Shown here: positions 8,878 to 16,591 of the stretch, piece by piece | Position numbering within the stretch: the stretch's first letter is position 1 | How the letters are laid out: the number at the start of each line of letters is the position of its first letter | Origin: Tistrella mobilis | GTDB taxonomy: Bacteria; Pseudomonadota; Alphaproteobacteria; Tistrellales; Tistrellaceae | Direction: 5' to 3' | Length of the DNA: 64,000 nucleotides | Assembly: GCF_039634785.1 (NCBI RefSeq) | Contig: NZ_JBBIAB010000001.1 | Location: forward strand, 496,001-560,000 | Notes under the pieces: generated by a model | Database searches by the model: none | Told to the model about the DNA's origin: nothing | The model's input: the letters and a program-made list of their open reading frames with translations, nothing else | Made by a program: the position numbers and the translations under genes

Positions 8878-9987
8878 TCAGGCCCCGATCCTCAGAATCC
8901 GGGTCGTGACCCGGGCGAGCTGCACCGGGTCCGGTTCGGTGCCGAGGCCCGGCGCATCCAGCGGAGCGACCAGCCCCCGCCCGGTCAACTCGACCGGAAG
9001 GGTGGTGATGTCGGGGGCGAAATAGCGGGCGCTTTCTGCGACATCCGACGGATAGGTCATGCCGGGCAGGGTGGCGAGCGCGATATTCGTCCAGCGGCCG
9101 ATGCCGGTCTCGAATTTGGCCCCGGTGAAACAGCCGATACCCTCTGCCGCAAGCCGGTCGTGGATCGCCCTTGCCCGGATCAGCCCCCCGACCCGGCCGA
9201 CTTTGATGTTGACGGCGCGGGCCGCGCGACGTTCCAGCAGCTCGTCGACGTCCTCCATCGTGTGGATGCTTTCGTCCAGACAGACCGTGGTGTCCAGTCG
9301 GGACTGAAGGGCTGCATAGGCCTTCCAGTTGTGCGCGGCCATCGGCTGTTCCAGCAGCATCAGCCCGAAACGGTCGAAGCCGGTCAGATGATCCAGATCC
9401 TCAGGCCCATAGGCGCCGTTTGCATCAGCCAGCACCGGCATATGGGGCAGTTCGGTGCGCAGCGCCGACAGCGGCTCCACATCCCAGCCGGGTTTGATCT
9501 TCACCTTGATCCGGTGATAGCCGCCATCTTCCGCCCGCCGGGCCGCCGCCAGCAGATCGGCGACGCTTCCGGTCACGCCGATCGTGGCGCTGGCCTTCAC
9601 CGGTCTGATGGCGCCGCCGATACGCACCGCCAGTGCCACGCCATCGCGGCGGGCCAGCAGGTCGTGCAACGCCACTTCCAGCGCTGCAATGGTCTCGACA
9701 TGGCCGGCGACGTCGCGGAACCGGTTGAGCATGTCTTCCGGTCCGTCCACGTCGCTGCCGACCAGCAGCGGCGCCAGGTGCCGCTCGATGATGTGCCAGG
9801 CGGTCTCGATCGTTTCGTAATGGTAGAAGGGCGACTCCATGGCCGTGCATTCGCCCCAGCCCGACAGCCCGTCGGACCGGATCTCGACGATCAGCTTGGT
9901 CCAGCGTTCCATGCGCTGCCAGCGATTGGCGAAGGGCGCCACCATCTTCGGCGTCACGAAACGCAGCACGATCTCGTCGATCCGCAT
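8878..9987 (-). CDS. Enolase-superfamily enzyme, o-succinylbenzoate synthase / N-acylamino-acid racemase type
   Basis: A 369-residue protein of the muconate-lactonizing subgroup. It has the catalytic lysine motif KVKIKPGWD, metal ligands in ADANGAY, LLEQPM and CLDES, and the second lysine in NIKVGRVGG. The KIKPGWD form is characteristic of the OSBS/N-succinylamino-acid racemase branch rather than mandelate racemase. No menaquinone genes are nearby, so racemisation of an N-acyl amino acid or a related reaction is more likely than menaquinone synthesis. That choice is an inference. ATG 9987 follows AGGGAGA; an upstream ATG at 10038 lacks support. Confidence 0.82.
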   Translation of the reverse strand: MRIDEIVLRFVTPKMVAPFANRWQRMERWTKLIVEIRSDGLSGWGECTAMESPFYHYETIETAWHIIERHLAPLLVGSDVDGPEDMLNRFRDVAGHVETIAALEVALHDLLARRDGVALAVRIGGAIRPVKASATIGVTGSVADLLAAARRAEDGGYHRIKVKIKPGWDVEPLSALRTELPHMPVLADANGAYGPEDLDHLTGFDRFGLMLLEQPMAAHNWKAYAALQSRLDTTVCLDESIHTMEDVDELLERRAARAVNIKVGRVGGLIRARAIHDRLAAEGIGCFTGAKFETGIGRWTNIALATLPGMTYPSDVAESARYFAPDITTLPVELTGRGLVAPLDAPGLGTEPDPVQLARVTTRILRIGA

Positions 9988-10044
9988 CGGGGAGTCTCCC
10001 TGGGGTTGAGATGATCCAGGGATGATAGCGACAGGCAAATATCA

Positions 10045-10058
10045 ATCCAACGTTGAAT
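10045..10058. promoter_or_regulatory. Candidate operator: 14-bp near-palindrome
   Basis: ATCCAACGTTGAAT contains the perfect palindrome CAACGTTG and is symmetric except at one pair. It lies 58 bases upstream of the enolase-superfamily start, in an AT-rich patch, and is a plausible binding site for the adjacent IclR regulator. Confidence 0.4.
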
Positions 10059-10074
10059 ATCGAGGTAAGGAAGA

Positions 10075-10098
10075 CCGCGGGGCCCAAGGGCACCGCGG
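10075..10098 (-). terminator. Hairpin downstream of the serine hydrolase gene
   Basis: CCGCGG...CCGCGG outer arms and a GCC/GGC inner stem with one mismatch, 10 bases past the stop of the minus-strand hydrolase. The following minus-strand sequence is TCTTCCTT, so termination is plausible but the T tract is interrupted. Confidence 0.45.
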
Positions 10099-10107
10099 CC
10101 TCGCGGT

Positions 10108-11415
10108 TCAGCGTGTCATGGCACCATAGACGCCCTGGCGAACGATCAGCCGATAAGGTTCACGTTGCGAGACGCTCTGCATCATGTAGACCACCAGCAG
10201 CTTCTCGCGCGGGTCGATCCAGAAATAGGTGCCGGCATAGCCGCCCCAATAGAGATCGCCGGTGCTGCCCGGCCAGGCACCGTCCTCGCCCCGACGCACG
10301 GCGAAGCCCAGGCCGAAACCATAGCCCAGGGGGCCCAGCCCGCCGGTATCGATCTCGGGCGTCAGATGATCGGCGGTCATCAGCCGCACGCTGGCCGGGC
10401 TCAGGATCCGGGTGCCCTCCAGCTCGCCGCCATTCAGGATCATGCGCAGGAAGCGCAGATAGTCGCGGGTGCTGCCGTACATGCCGCCGCCGCCCGAAAG
10501 GAAGGTATCGGGGTGCGCAGGGTCGAGCAGCTCGGGCGGCTTGTTGCCGAAAGCGGCCTCGGGGTCGGCGGCCGCCACCCGGCTGCGCAGGGCCTCGGGC
10601 ACGTGGAAGAAAGTCTCGGTCATACCAAGCGGCTTCAGCACCAGCCCGGCCACGACCTCATCCAGCGGTTTGCCGGCGGCGACTTCCAGCACCCGGCCAA
10701 GCAGGTCCGTCGAGCGGCCATATTCCCAAAGCGTGCCCGGTTCCGCCACCAGGGGCAGCTTCGCCAGCCTGGCTGCATACTGTTCGTTGGTATCGGTCCA
10801 GAGATGGGTGCCGGCTGCCAGATAGCGGCTCTTGATCGCCGACTTGCCGAACACGCCATAGGTCAGGCCGCTGGTGTGGCGCAGAAGATCACGCACCGTC
10901 ATCTTGTGTGTGGCGGGGGTGGTCTCGACCGTCGGCTTGCCATCGGCACCGGCGACCTCGCGGCCGACCTCCAGCCTGGCGAAATCCGGCAGATAGGCCG
11001 AGACGGGGGCCGCCAGCAGCAGCCGCCCGTCTTCGATCAGGCGCATGGCCGCGACCGATACGATCGGTTTGGTCATGGAATAGAGCCGGAACAGGCTGTC
11101 TTCGGTCATTTTCGTGCCGGCAGCCCGATCCTGCCACCCGACGGCACGCAGTGTGACCAGCTGCCCGTCACGTTCGACGGCAAGCACGGCGCCCGGAATG
11201 CGGCCGGCTTCGGCATCTGCTGCCAGCCGGTCGCCAAGGGCGGTGAGCCGGGCGGCATCGAAGCCCGCGCCCGCGGCATCCGCGACAGTGGTTTCCGCAG
11301 CCCGGGCAGCCGGAAGGCCGGGTATCGTCGTCAGCAGGGCTGCGGCCAGAAGGGCGGCGTGCAACGACCGGCGTCGGCCGACCGCCGATCCGGCAAGGGA
11401 TGTGAGACAGATCAT
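10108..11415 (-). CDS. Secreted serine hydrolase, class C beta-lactamase / family VIII esterase fold
   Basis: A 435-residue protein with a signal peptide of about 38 residues ending in PAARA-A, so a periplasmic location is expected. The penicillin-binding-protein-like core has the SxxK nucleophile motif SMTKP and a tyrosine motif in YGRSTDLLG. The third motif appears as WGGYAGTYF instead of the KTG of true beta-lactamases. That pattern fits family VIII carboxylesterases or D-aminopeptidase-like enzymes better than antibiotic resistance. The natural substrate is unknown. It is transcribed towards the enolase-superfamily gene but separated from it by a hairpin. Confidence 0.82.
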   Translation of the reverse strand: MICLTSLAGSAVGRRRSLHAALLAAALLTTIPGLPAARAAETTVADAAGAGFDAARLTALGDRLAADAEAGRIPGAVLAVERDGQLVTLRAVGWQDRAAGTKMTEDSLFRLYSMTKPIVSVAAMRLIEDGRLLLAAPVSAYLPDFARLEVGREVAGADGKPTVETTPATHKMTVRDLLRHTSGLTYGVFGKSAIKSRYLAAGTHLWTDTNEQYAARLAKLPLVAEPGTLWEYGRSTDLLGRVLEVAAGKPLDEVVAGLVLKPLGMTETFFHVPEALRSRVAAADPEAAFGNKPPELLDPAHPDTFLSGGGGMYGSTRDYLRFLRMILNGGELEGTRILSPASVRLMTADHLTPEIDTGGLGPLGYGFGLGFAVRRGEDGAWPGSTGDLYWGGYAGTYFWIDPREKLLVVYMMQSVSQREPYRLIVRQGVYGAMTR

Positions 11416-11574
11416 CTGGGTCTTCCTCCCTCCGTCGCCCGATGCGTTGCCGGGCGATCATGGTCGGCCCGGATGCGACATCCGGACCTTGCATGATCAG
11501 GCGGGGCCGACGGACGGCTGTCAACGTGGGCGGGAGGAAAATCCGCCATGCGAAACCCACCGCCCTGGCAGCCG

Positions 11575-12024
11575 TTATCCCGGGCGGGTGGCTGCCACCA
11601 GGTCTGCAACATCGCGGCAGAGTGGCTGGGGCAGATTGTCGGGGTCGGCCCAGATCGCGTCGCAGGCGTCGTCAGCCGCCTGCAGCCCGGCGGATCCGGT
11701 CACGGCAAGACGGATGGCCACCAGCACGAAATGATGATCCGGCCGATCGGCGGCACCTTCCGCGACCTCCAGCACCGCAACAGGTTCCGGTGCGGGCGAG
11801 GCGTCGGCCCGGGCCTCAAGGCCGGTTTCCTCTGCCAGCTCACGGATGGCGGCGTCGACCAGCCCCTCCCCCCAATGTACCCGGCCGCCGGGGAAGCCCC
11901 AGTGACCGGCCTGGGGCGGATTGGCGCGCAGCACCAGAGCGACACGGTCGTCATGCCACGCGATGGCGATGACGCCGACCCCCGGCATGGCCGGATGCGG
12001 ACGGGCGGGGTCTGTCTCGGTCAC
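11575..12024 (-). CDS. Nudix hydrolase
   Basis: A 149-residue cytoplasmic pyrophosphohydrolase. The full Nudix box is present at about residues 45-68: GGRVHWGEG, then AIRELAEETGL, matching Gx5Ex7REUxEExGU. The short length and simple fold resemble ADP-ribose pyrophosphatase or MutT-type house-cleaning enzymes. The substrate cannot be decided. The reading frame begins with GTG at 12024, preceded by GGAG; the first ATG (11985) would give 136 residues and still keep the whole domain. It lies 36 bases after the TetR gene on the same strand, so they may be co-transcribed. Confidence 0.85.
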   Translation of the reverse strand: MTETDPARPHPAMPGVGVIAIAWHDDRVALVLRANPPQAGHWGFPGGRVHWGEGLVDAAIRELAEETGLEARADASPAPEPVAVLEVAEGAADRPDHHFVLVAIRLAVTGSAGLQAADDACDAIWADPDNLPQPLCRDVADLVAATRPG

Positions 12025-12060
12025 GGGCGGGGGCTCCGGTCAGGGCCGCCCGGCTGCCGG

Positions 12061-12747
12061 TCAATGCGGTGCGAGGCGGCGGAGCAGGTCGGCGGTGTAG
12101 CGGTCGAGCATGGCTTCAGCATTGCTGCCGAGCGAGCCCAGCCGATGGGTGCAATCGCAGATCAGCAGGCCCATCAGATAGCTGAACACCTGACAGAGTT
12201 CCATACGCCGGGCTTCCGCGTCCAGTCCGGCATAGGCGGCGAGCGCGTCTCCGATGACGTCCAGCGCCTGAGAGAGCTTGCGGTTGAGCCGGCGGTCGAG
12301 TTCGGGTGTCAGCCCTGCAGGCTTCAGCCCGTGATAGAGATAGAGCCCGAGGCTCATCTCGTCCGGCCGGCTGCGGTAGTAGGTAAAATAGCTGCGCAGG
12401 ACGATTTCTACCCGTGCGCGCGGATCGGTGGTGCCGCTGGCTGCAGTGGCCAGGTGCTCGTGCAGGCATGTCAGCCCGTCAGAGAGCACTGCGGCATATA
12501 GTTCTTCCTTGTTGCGGAAATAGGGATAGATCGCACCGGTCGTGCAGCCGGCGGCGGCGGCGATGCCGCGCATTGATGCCGCCTCGAGGCCCATGTCGGC
12601 AAAGATAGACCGCGCGGCGTCGACGATGATCTGGCGTTTCAGGGCACGAACCGCCTGGTCGCGCGCCATGCGCGGCCTCACGGCCGGTGCAGGGCCTCGG
12701 GCGGGCAGTTGGGTCGCGGTGGTGGTCTGCGTATGGCTGAGCATCAT
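12061..12747 (-). CDS. TetR-family transcriptional regulator
   Basis: A 228-residue protein. After an unstructured N-terminal stretch of about 30 residues, the helix-turn-helix runs from about residue 38 to 85 (IIVDAARSIFADMG, MRGIAAAAGCTTGAIYPYF, KEELYAAVL). The C-terminal ligand domain is helical and not specific. Two consecutive ATG codons begin at 12747, preceded by GGGGGAT. It is divergent from the Crp-type gene across a 456-base region and upstream of the Nudix gene. Neither the ligand nor the targets can be read from sequence. Confidence 0.85.
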   Translation of the reverse strand: MMLSHTQTTTATQLPARGPAPAVRPRMARDQAVRALKRQIIVDAARSIFADMGLEAASMRGIAAAAGCTTGAIYPYFRNKEELYAAVLSDGLTCLHEHLATAASGTTDPRARVEIVLRSYFTYYRSRPDEMSLGLYLYHGLKPAGLTPELDRRLNRKLSQALDVIGDALAAYAGLDAEARRMELCQVFSYLMGLLICDCTHRLGSLGSNAEAMLDRYTADLLRRLAPH

Positions 12748-13203
12748 GGTCAGGATCCCCCCTGTGCCGCCCGGACCAGTGTCTGGCGGACGGCCGCGGA
12801 CCCGGAAATTGGCGGGCATGGTTGGCCCATGCTCCGTCCGGGGCGCATGTTCTCGGCATGGCGCCGTAGATGGTCGAGCCCCCTTTCTCGCGGATGCGAC
12901 ACAGATCCGGCACGCCGGATCCCGCAGGCTCGTTCCGATATGAGGAAAAGCCTAACCGAATCGCAATTTTCTGTTCCTCGGTGCGTTGACAGATGGTGCG
13001 ACGTGAATCATGCTATCTTAGCGGAATTCTAGGGACATCTCTTTGTGCAGCCCGCCGCAGGCAGTGAAGGCCGGATGACCGTTGCGATCCTCTGCCTGTA
13101 CCGGATGGCGATCAGCCGGGACAGCCGCCAACGCCGGAGTTATCTTTGATGGGTAAGTCAACGGCCGGCCGGCCGACCGATGCTCCACCGGACAAGGGAT
13201 GCC
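12748..13203. other. 456-base divergent intergenic region
   Basis: Separates the TetR gene (minus) from the Crp-type gene (plus). No convincing gene is present. Bases 12940-13025 are clearly more AT-rich than the surroundings. They hold TTGACA at 12986-12991 and an extended -10-like TGCTATCTT at 13011-13019; the spacing between them (22) is too long for a classical promoter, so an activator or the extended -10 alone may be used. A TTGA-N8-TCAA inverted repeat lies at 13146-13161, a looser version of a Crp/Fnr half-site pair. Confidence 0.4.
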
Positions 13204-13884
13204 ATGCTCTCTGAAGCGAAGTTCATGACCGTCGCTCACTGGGCAAAGGATCTGAATGAGGAGGATCGCGAACTCGCCCGGCGCAACATGACCGAGAAGC
13301 TGCTGCCCAAAGGCGCCTACCTGCTTCACGAGCACGACCATGTCGACGCCTGGTTCGGTGTCATCGACGGATTGCTCAAGATCAGTGTGGTGGCTGAAAG
13401 CGGTGAAATGGTCAGTCTGGCCGGCATCTCCAGCAGCGGTTGGGTTGGCGAAGGTTCGGTGATCAAGAACGAACCCCGGCGCTATGATGTCGTGGCGCTG
13501 CGCGATACCAGCATAGCCCTGCTCAATGGCCGCACCTTCCGCTGGCTGATGGACAACAGCCCCCCCTTCAACAAATTTCTGGTCCGGCAACTGAATGAGC
13601 GCCTGGGCCAGTACATTGCGTTCGTGGGCTATGGCCGTCTGCTGGATCCGACCGCCCGGCTCGCCCGGTCGATCGCCTGGATGTTCAACCCGGTTCTCAG
13701 CCCGAACAACCAGCTTCAGCTCGGGATCTCGCAGGAAGAAATCGGCCTGCTCTCGGGCATGTCGCGCCAGACCGCAAGCAAGGCGCTGCGCCAGCTTCAG
13801 GCAGAGGGATTGCTCAGGCTGCAACACGGGCAGATCGAGATCCTCAATCTGGAGCGGCTCAGCCGTTACGGCACCAAGCTTTGA
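13204..13884 (+). CDS. Crp/Fnr-family transcriptional regulator
   Basis: A 226-residue regulator with an N-terminal cyclic-nucleotide-binding-type beta barrel (about residues 15-120, with GAYLLHEHDH and GWVGEGSVI) and a C-terminal winged helix (ISQEEIGLLSGMSRQTASKAL). It has no cysteine at all, so it cannot be an Fe-S Fnr. The effector may be a nucleotide or another ligand. ATG 13204 is preceded by AAGGGA; an earlier ATG at 13180 has no ribosome site. The gene is followed after 84 bases by the halohydrin-dehalogenase-like gene on the same strand and may be co-transcribed with it. Confidence 0.85.
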   Translation: MLSEAKFMTVAHWAKDLNEEDRELARRNMTEKLLPKGAYLLHEHDHVDAWFGVIDGLLKISVVAESGEMVSLAGISSSGWVGEGSVIKNEPRRYDVVALRDTSIALLNGRTFRWLMDNSPPFNKFLVRQLNERLGQYIAFVGYGRLLDPTARLARSIAWMFNPVLSPNNQLQLGISQEEIGLLSGMSRQTASKALRQLQAEGLLRLQHGQIEILNLERLSRYGTKL

Positions 13885-13968
13885 ACCCTGCCTGGAACCG
13901 GGTCAATCAGCCTTGAGCCTGCCAGCACCAGAAGCAGGCCCGGCAGTTACGAGGATGGAAACGCACCC

Positions 13969-14715
13969 ATGCCTGTCACCGACACGGCGCCCCGCGTGGC
14001 GCTGGTTACCAATGCGATCAAATATGCCGGCGCCCCCACGGTGGCGGCGCTTGCCAGCCAGGGCTGGCAGATCATCGCCCATGACGCATCCTTCACCGAC
14101 GTGGCGGCCCGCGCCGCCTGGGAGGCGGAAAATCAGGGCATGACCGCCGCCGAGGCTCAGGATCCGGCAGGGTTGATCGCCGAAGTGCTCGACCGGATGG
14201 GCGGGCTGCACGGCATCGTCTCCAACGACGCCTATCCCGCGATCCGTCGCCGCATCGAAGAGACCGAGGCGGAGGCGCTGCGCGAGATGCTTGAGGCGCT
14301 GACCGTCTTCCCCTTCGCGCTTGCCTCGGCGGCGACCCCGCATCTGAAGGCGCAGGGCGCCGGTGCCATCGTGATGGTCACCTCCGCCTCGCCGCGCCGT
14401 CCCTATCCGGGCTTCGCGATGTACGCGACCGCCCGTTCGGCCTCGACCGGACTTGCCAAGGCACTGGCGAACGAGCTGGCCCCCCATGGCGTCCGGGTGA
14501 ATGCCGTGGCGCCGAACTTCCTCTACAGCGAAACCTATTACCCGCGTGCCAAATGGATCGACGATCCCGCCGGCGCCGCCCGGGTGCGCGAGATGGTGCC
14601 GCTCGGTCGTCTGGGCCGGCCCGAGGAGATCGGCGAGCTGATCGCTTTCCTGCTGTCCGACAAGGCCGGCTTCGTGGTCGGCGAGACCGTGGGCTTCACC
14701 GGCGGGTGGCCGTGA
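13969..14715 (+). CDS. Halohydrin dehalogenase-like protein (SDR fold)
   Basis: A 248-residue protein with a short-chain dehydrogenase fold but not a normal SDR. The nucleotide-binding TGxxxGxG is missing. In its place is T14-x4-Y19-x-G21 (TNAIKYAG), the halide-pocket signature T-x4-F/Y-x-G of halohydrin dehalogenases. The catalytic triad is S139-x12-Y152-x3-R156, with Arg where SDRs have Lys, exactly the spacing in the HheC enzyme. HDASF and the terminal TGGWP also match that family. Known members convert vicinal haloalcohols to epoxides and open epoxides with halide, cyanide or azide. Activity here is inferred from motifs; a non-dehalogenating relative cannot be excluded. It ends at a strong terminator. 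Confidence 0.82.
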   Translation: MPVTDTAPRVALVTNAIKYAGAPTVAALASQGWQIIAHDASFTDVAARAAWEAENQGMTAAEAQDPAGLIAEVLDRMGGLHGIVSNDAYPAIRRRIEETEAEALREMLEALTVFPFALASAATPHLKAQGAGAIVMVTSASPRRPYPGFAMYATARSASTGLAKALANELAPHGVRVNAVAPNFLYSETYYPRAKWIDDPAGAARVREMVPLGRLGRPEEIGELIAFLLSDKAGFVVGETVGFTGGWP

Positions 14716-14743
14716 GGCGGCGCTGACAAGGCAGCAGACATGA

Positions 14744-14776
14744 AAAAGCGGCCTGCACCGGGTGCAGGCCGCTTTT
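14744..14776. terminator. Strong bidirectional intrinsic terminator
   Basis: Perfect 15-bp stem (AAAAGCGGCCTGCAC and its complement) with a 3-base loop, giving T runs on both strands. It lies 28 bases after the dehalogenase-like gene and 6 bases past the 3' end of tRNA-Thr, so it serves both. Confidence 0.88.
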
Positions 14777-14782
14777 CAAATC

Positions 14783-14857
<75 letters not shown>

Positions 14858-14928
14858 GCGGTGCGGAGACGGGCGAGCCTCTCCGGACGGCGCGGACGAT
14901 AGCGCCGGAAGCCGGGTTTGGCAAGCGG

Positions 14929-16401
14929 TTAAGCTGCGGCCGCAAAGCCGGCTGCCGCCGCGGCTGCGGCAAGCAGAAGGGCGATCGCCACGGGCAGCGG
15001 AGTGGCCGCCCGGCGGATGGCCGATTCGTCGGCGGGATGTGCGCCGGCAAGGGCTGCGGCCATGGCGAGGCGCATGGGGGAGATCATGGTCGCGATACCG
15101 CCTGCGGCCAGCAGCGCGGCGGTGATGCCAAGCGGCAGGGGCCCAGTGGTCGCGGCGGCATCGAGCCCGGGCAGGGCGCCGATGAGCGGTGCGATCATGG
15201 CTGCGACCGCGACATTGCTGCCGGTCAGGAAGCCCGCAATCCCGGCCAGTGGCGGGACGATGGCCGGGGCGGCTGCCCCGGCCGTGCCGGCCCAGGCCTG
15301 GGCCAGGAGTGCAGGCGCGCCGCCTGCGGCCCAGAGCCCCGCCAGCAGCACGAAGGCGAAGGTGGCTGCGGCCGGGCGCAGGCTGCGCAGAAAGCCGGTG
15401 CGCGCCGCGCCGATGATACCCTTGCGGCGGGCATGGAGGGCGACGCCGAAACCGGTCGCGAGCAGCCAGAGGGAGGGATGATGCAGCGGTGCCCAGCCCG
15501 GCAGGTCGGCGAAGGGCCGGATCATCGGTCCGCGGAGCAGCCCGGCCAGCGGGTCGATCAGCCGCGTGGCGAGCAGCACCAGGGTCAGCACCAGATAGGG
15601 GGCAAGTGCCGTGATGGTGGCGTTCTGCCCGCCCGACTGCCGCCGGCGAAGCAGCAGATCGACGGCGATCGGCAGGCCGAGTGCTGCGAGTGCCGCCGTT
15701 TCGGGCCCGATCAGCAGATTGGCGCCGGCAAGCAGCAGGATGGTGAGGGCGATCAGCAGTGGATCGGTCAACCGGTCACGCCCCCGCGGGCGGATGCCGG
15801 ACGCCGCAGCCTGAAGGCGCAGCAATATCAGTGCGCCGGCATAGACCGGGGCGGAGAGCAGCGCTGTAGCGGCGCCCAGCAGATGCGGGTCGTGGTCGAG
15901 CAGGGCGGCCGTGACCTGGGTTCCGATGGCGAGTGCACCCCAGGGCACCAGCAACTGGCTCAACAGCGACAGCACCGCGACCCGGATCGGCGGCAGCCCT
16001 TCAAGGCGGAGCAGGGCGGCCGTCACCACGGCACCGACGCCGAAGCCGGTGGCGCTTTCGGCGAAGGGGCCGATCAGCATGCAGGCGGTGAAGATGCGGC
16101 GATAGCGCGCCGGATCGGCGGTGACCGTGCGCTCCCCGCCAAGGGCGGCGGCAGGCGAGGCCACGGCATCGAAAACCAGCCCGGCGAGGATGACCGAAAC
16201 GGCCGTCCAGGCGATCCAGCCGGCGCGGAGCCCGGCATCGATCAGGGAGGCGACATCCACCCCGCTGCCGAGCGCGATCAGCACCGCCACCCCGGCACCG
16301 GCGAGCCCTGCTTCCAGGGAACTGCGTCGCAGTGCCAGCAGGACCATGGCGAGCAGAACCGGCAGCGGAGCGAGCAACAGGGCGGGGGCAGAGGGCGACA
16401 T
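14929..16401 (-). CDS. L-lactate permease family transporter (LctP/LldP type)
   Basis: An integral membrane protein of 490 residues from ATG 16401, with at least twelve hydrophobic segments spread over the whole length. The order of motifs follows the lactate permease family: GPFAESATGFGVGAVVTAALL near residue 130, a second conserved loop with LVPWGALAIGTQV, and GIAGFLTGSNVAVAAMIAPL near residue 390. Substrates in the family are lactate and glycolate with proton symport. It is shorter than E. coli LldP, mostly in loops. Alternative starts at 16449 and further upstream reach the 17-bp tRNA-derived repeat. It stands alone between that repeat and the tRNA gene. Confidence 0.85.
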   Translation of the reverse strand: MSPSAPALLLAPLPVLLAMVLLALRRSSLEAGLAGAGVAVLIALGSGVDVASLIDAGLRAGWIAWTAVSVILAGLVFDAVASPAAALGGERTVTADPARYRRIFTACMLIGPFAESATGFGVGAVVTAALLRLEGLPPIRVAVLSLLSQLLVPWGALAIGTQVTAALLDHDPHLLGAATALLSAPVYAGALILLRLQAAASGIRPRGRDRLTDPLLIALTILLLAGANLLIGPETAALAALGLPIAVDLLLRRRQSGGQNATITALAPYLVLTLVLLATRLIDPLAGLLRGPMIRPFADLPGWAPLHHPSLWLLATGFGVALHARRKGIIGAARTGFLRSLRPAAATFAFVLLAGLWAAGGAPALLAQAWAGTAGAAAPAIVPPLAGIAGFLTGSNVAVAAMIAPLIGALPGLDAAATTGPLPLGITAALLAAGGIATMISPMRLAMAAALAGAHPADESAIRRAATPLPVAIALLLAAAAAAAGFAAAA

Positions 16402-16463
16402 CAGCGTTCCGGTTGCAAAGGAAAGGGCCCGCGCATCACAGCCGACCATCCCCCATTGCGGCA

Positions 16464-16480
16464 ACTGATTACGAATCAGT
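16464..16480. repeat. 17-bp repeat, second copy of the tRNA-Thr anticodon arm
   Basis: Identical over 17 bases to 14816-14832, with no identity on either flank. It can form a 7-bp hairpin (ACTGATT/AATCAGT, loop ACG). It lies in the upstream region of the permease gene. A chance match of this length and AT content in a GC-rich sequence is very unlikely. Confidence 0.85.
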
Positions 16481-16591
16481 GGGGCCAGGAATCACGGGCC
16501 ATGATATTGCCACGGGGGCGGGCTTGACCTGCCATGATCCCCGTGGCCGACTGTCGGTCGACCGCATCTGCCAGACGGATATGACCTGCCC

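Noticed and set aside
10108-11415. Serine hydrolase as an antibiotic-resistance beta-lactamase
   Set aside because: The SxxK motif is present but the KTG motif is absent and the overall pattern fits family VIII esterases; no resistance context.
13146-13161. TTGA-N8-TCAA upstream of the Crp-type gene as an Fnr box
   Set aside because: The Fnr consensus has a 6-base spacer between TTGA and TCAA; here it is 8, and the encoded regulator has no cysteine. Kept only as a remark in the intergenic entry.
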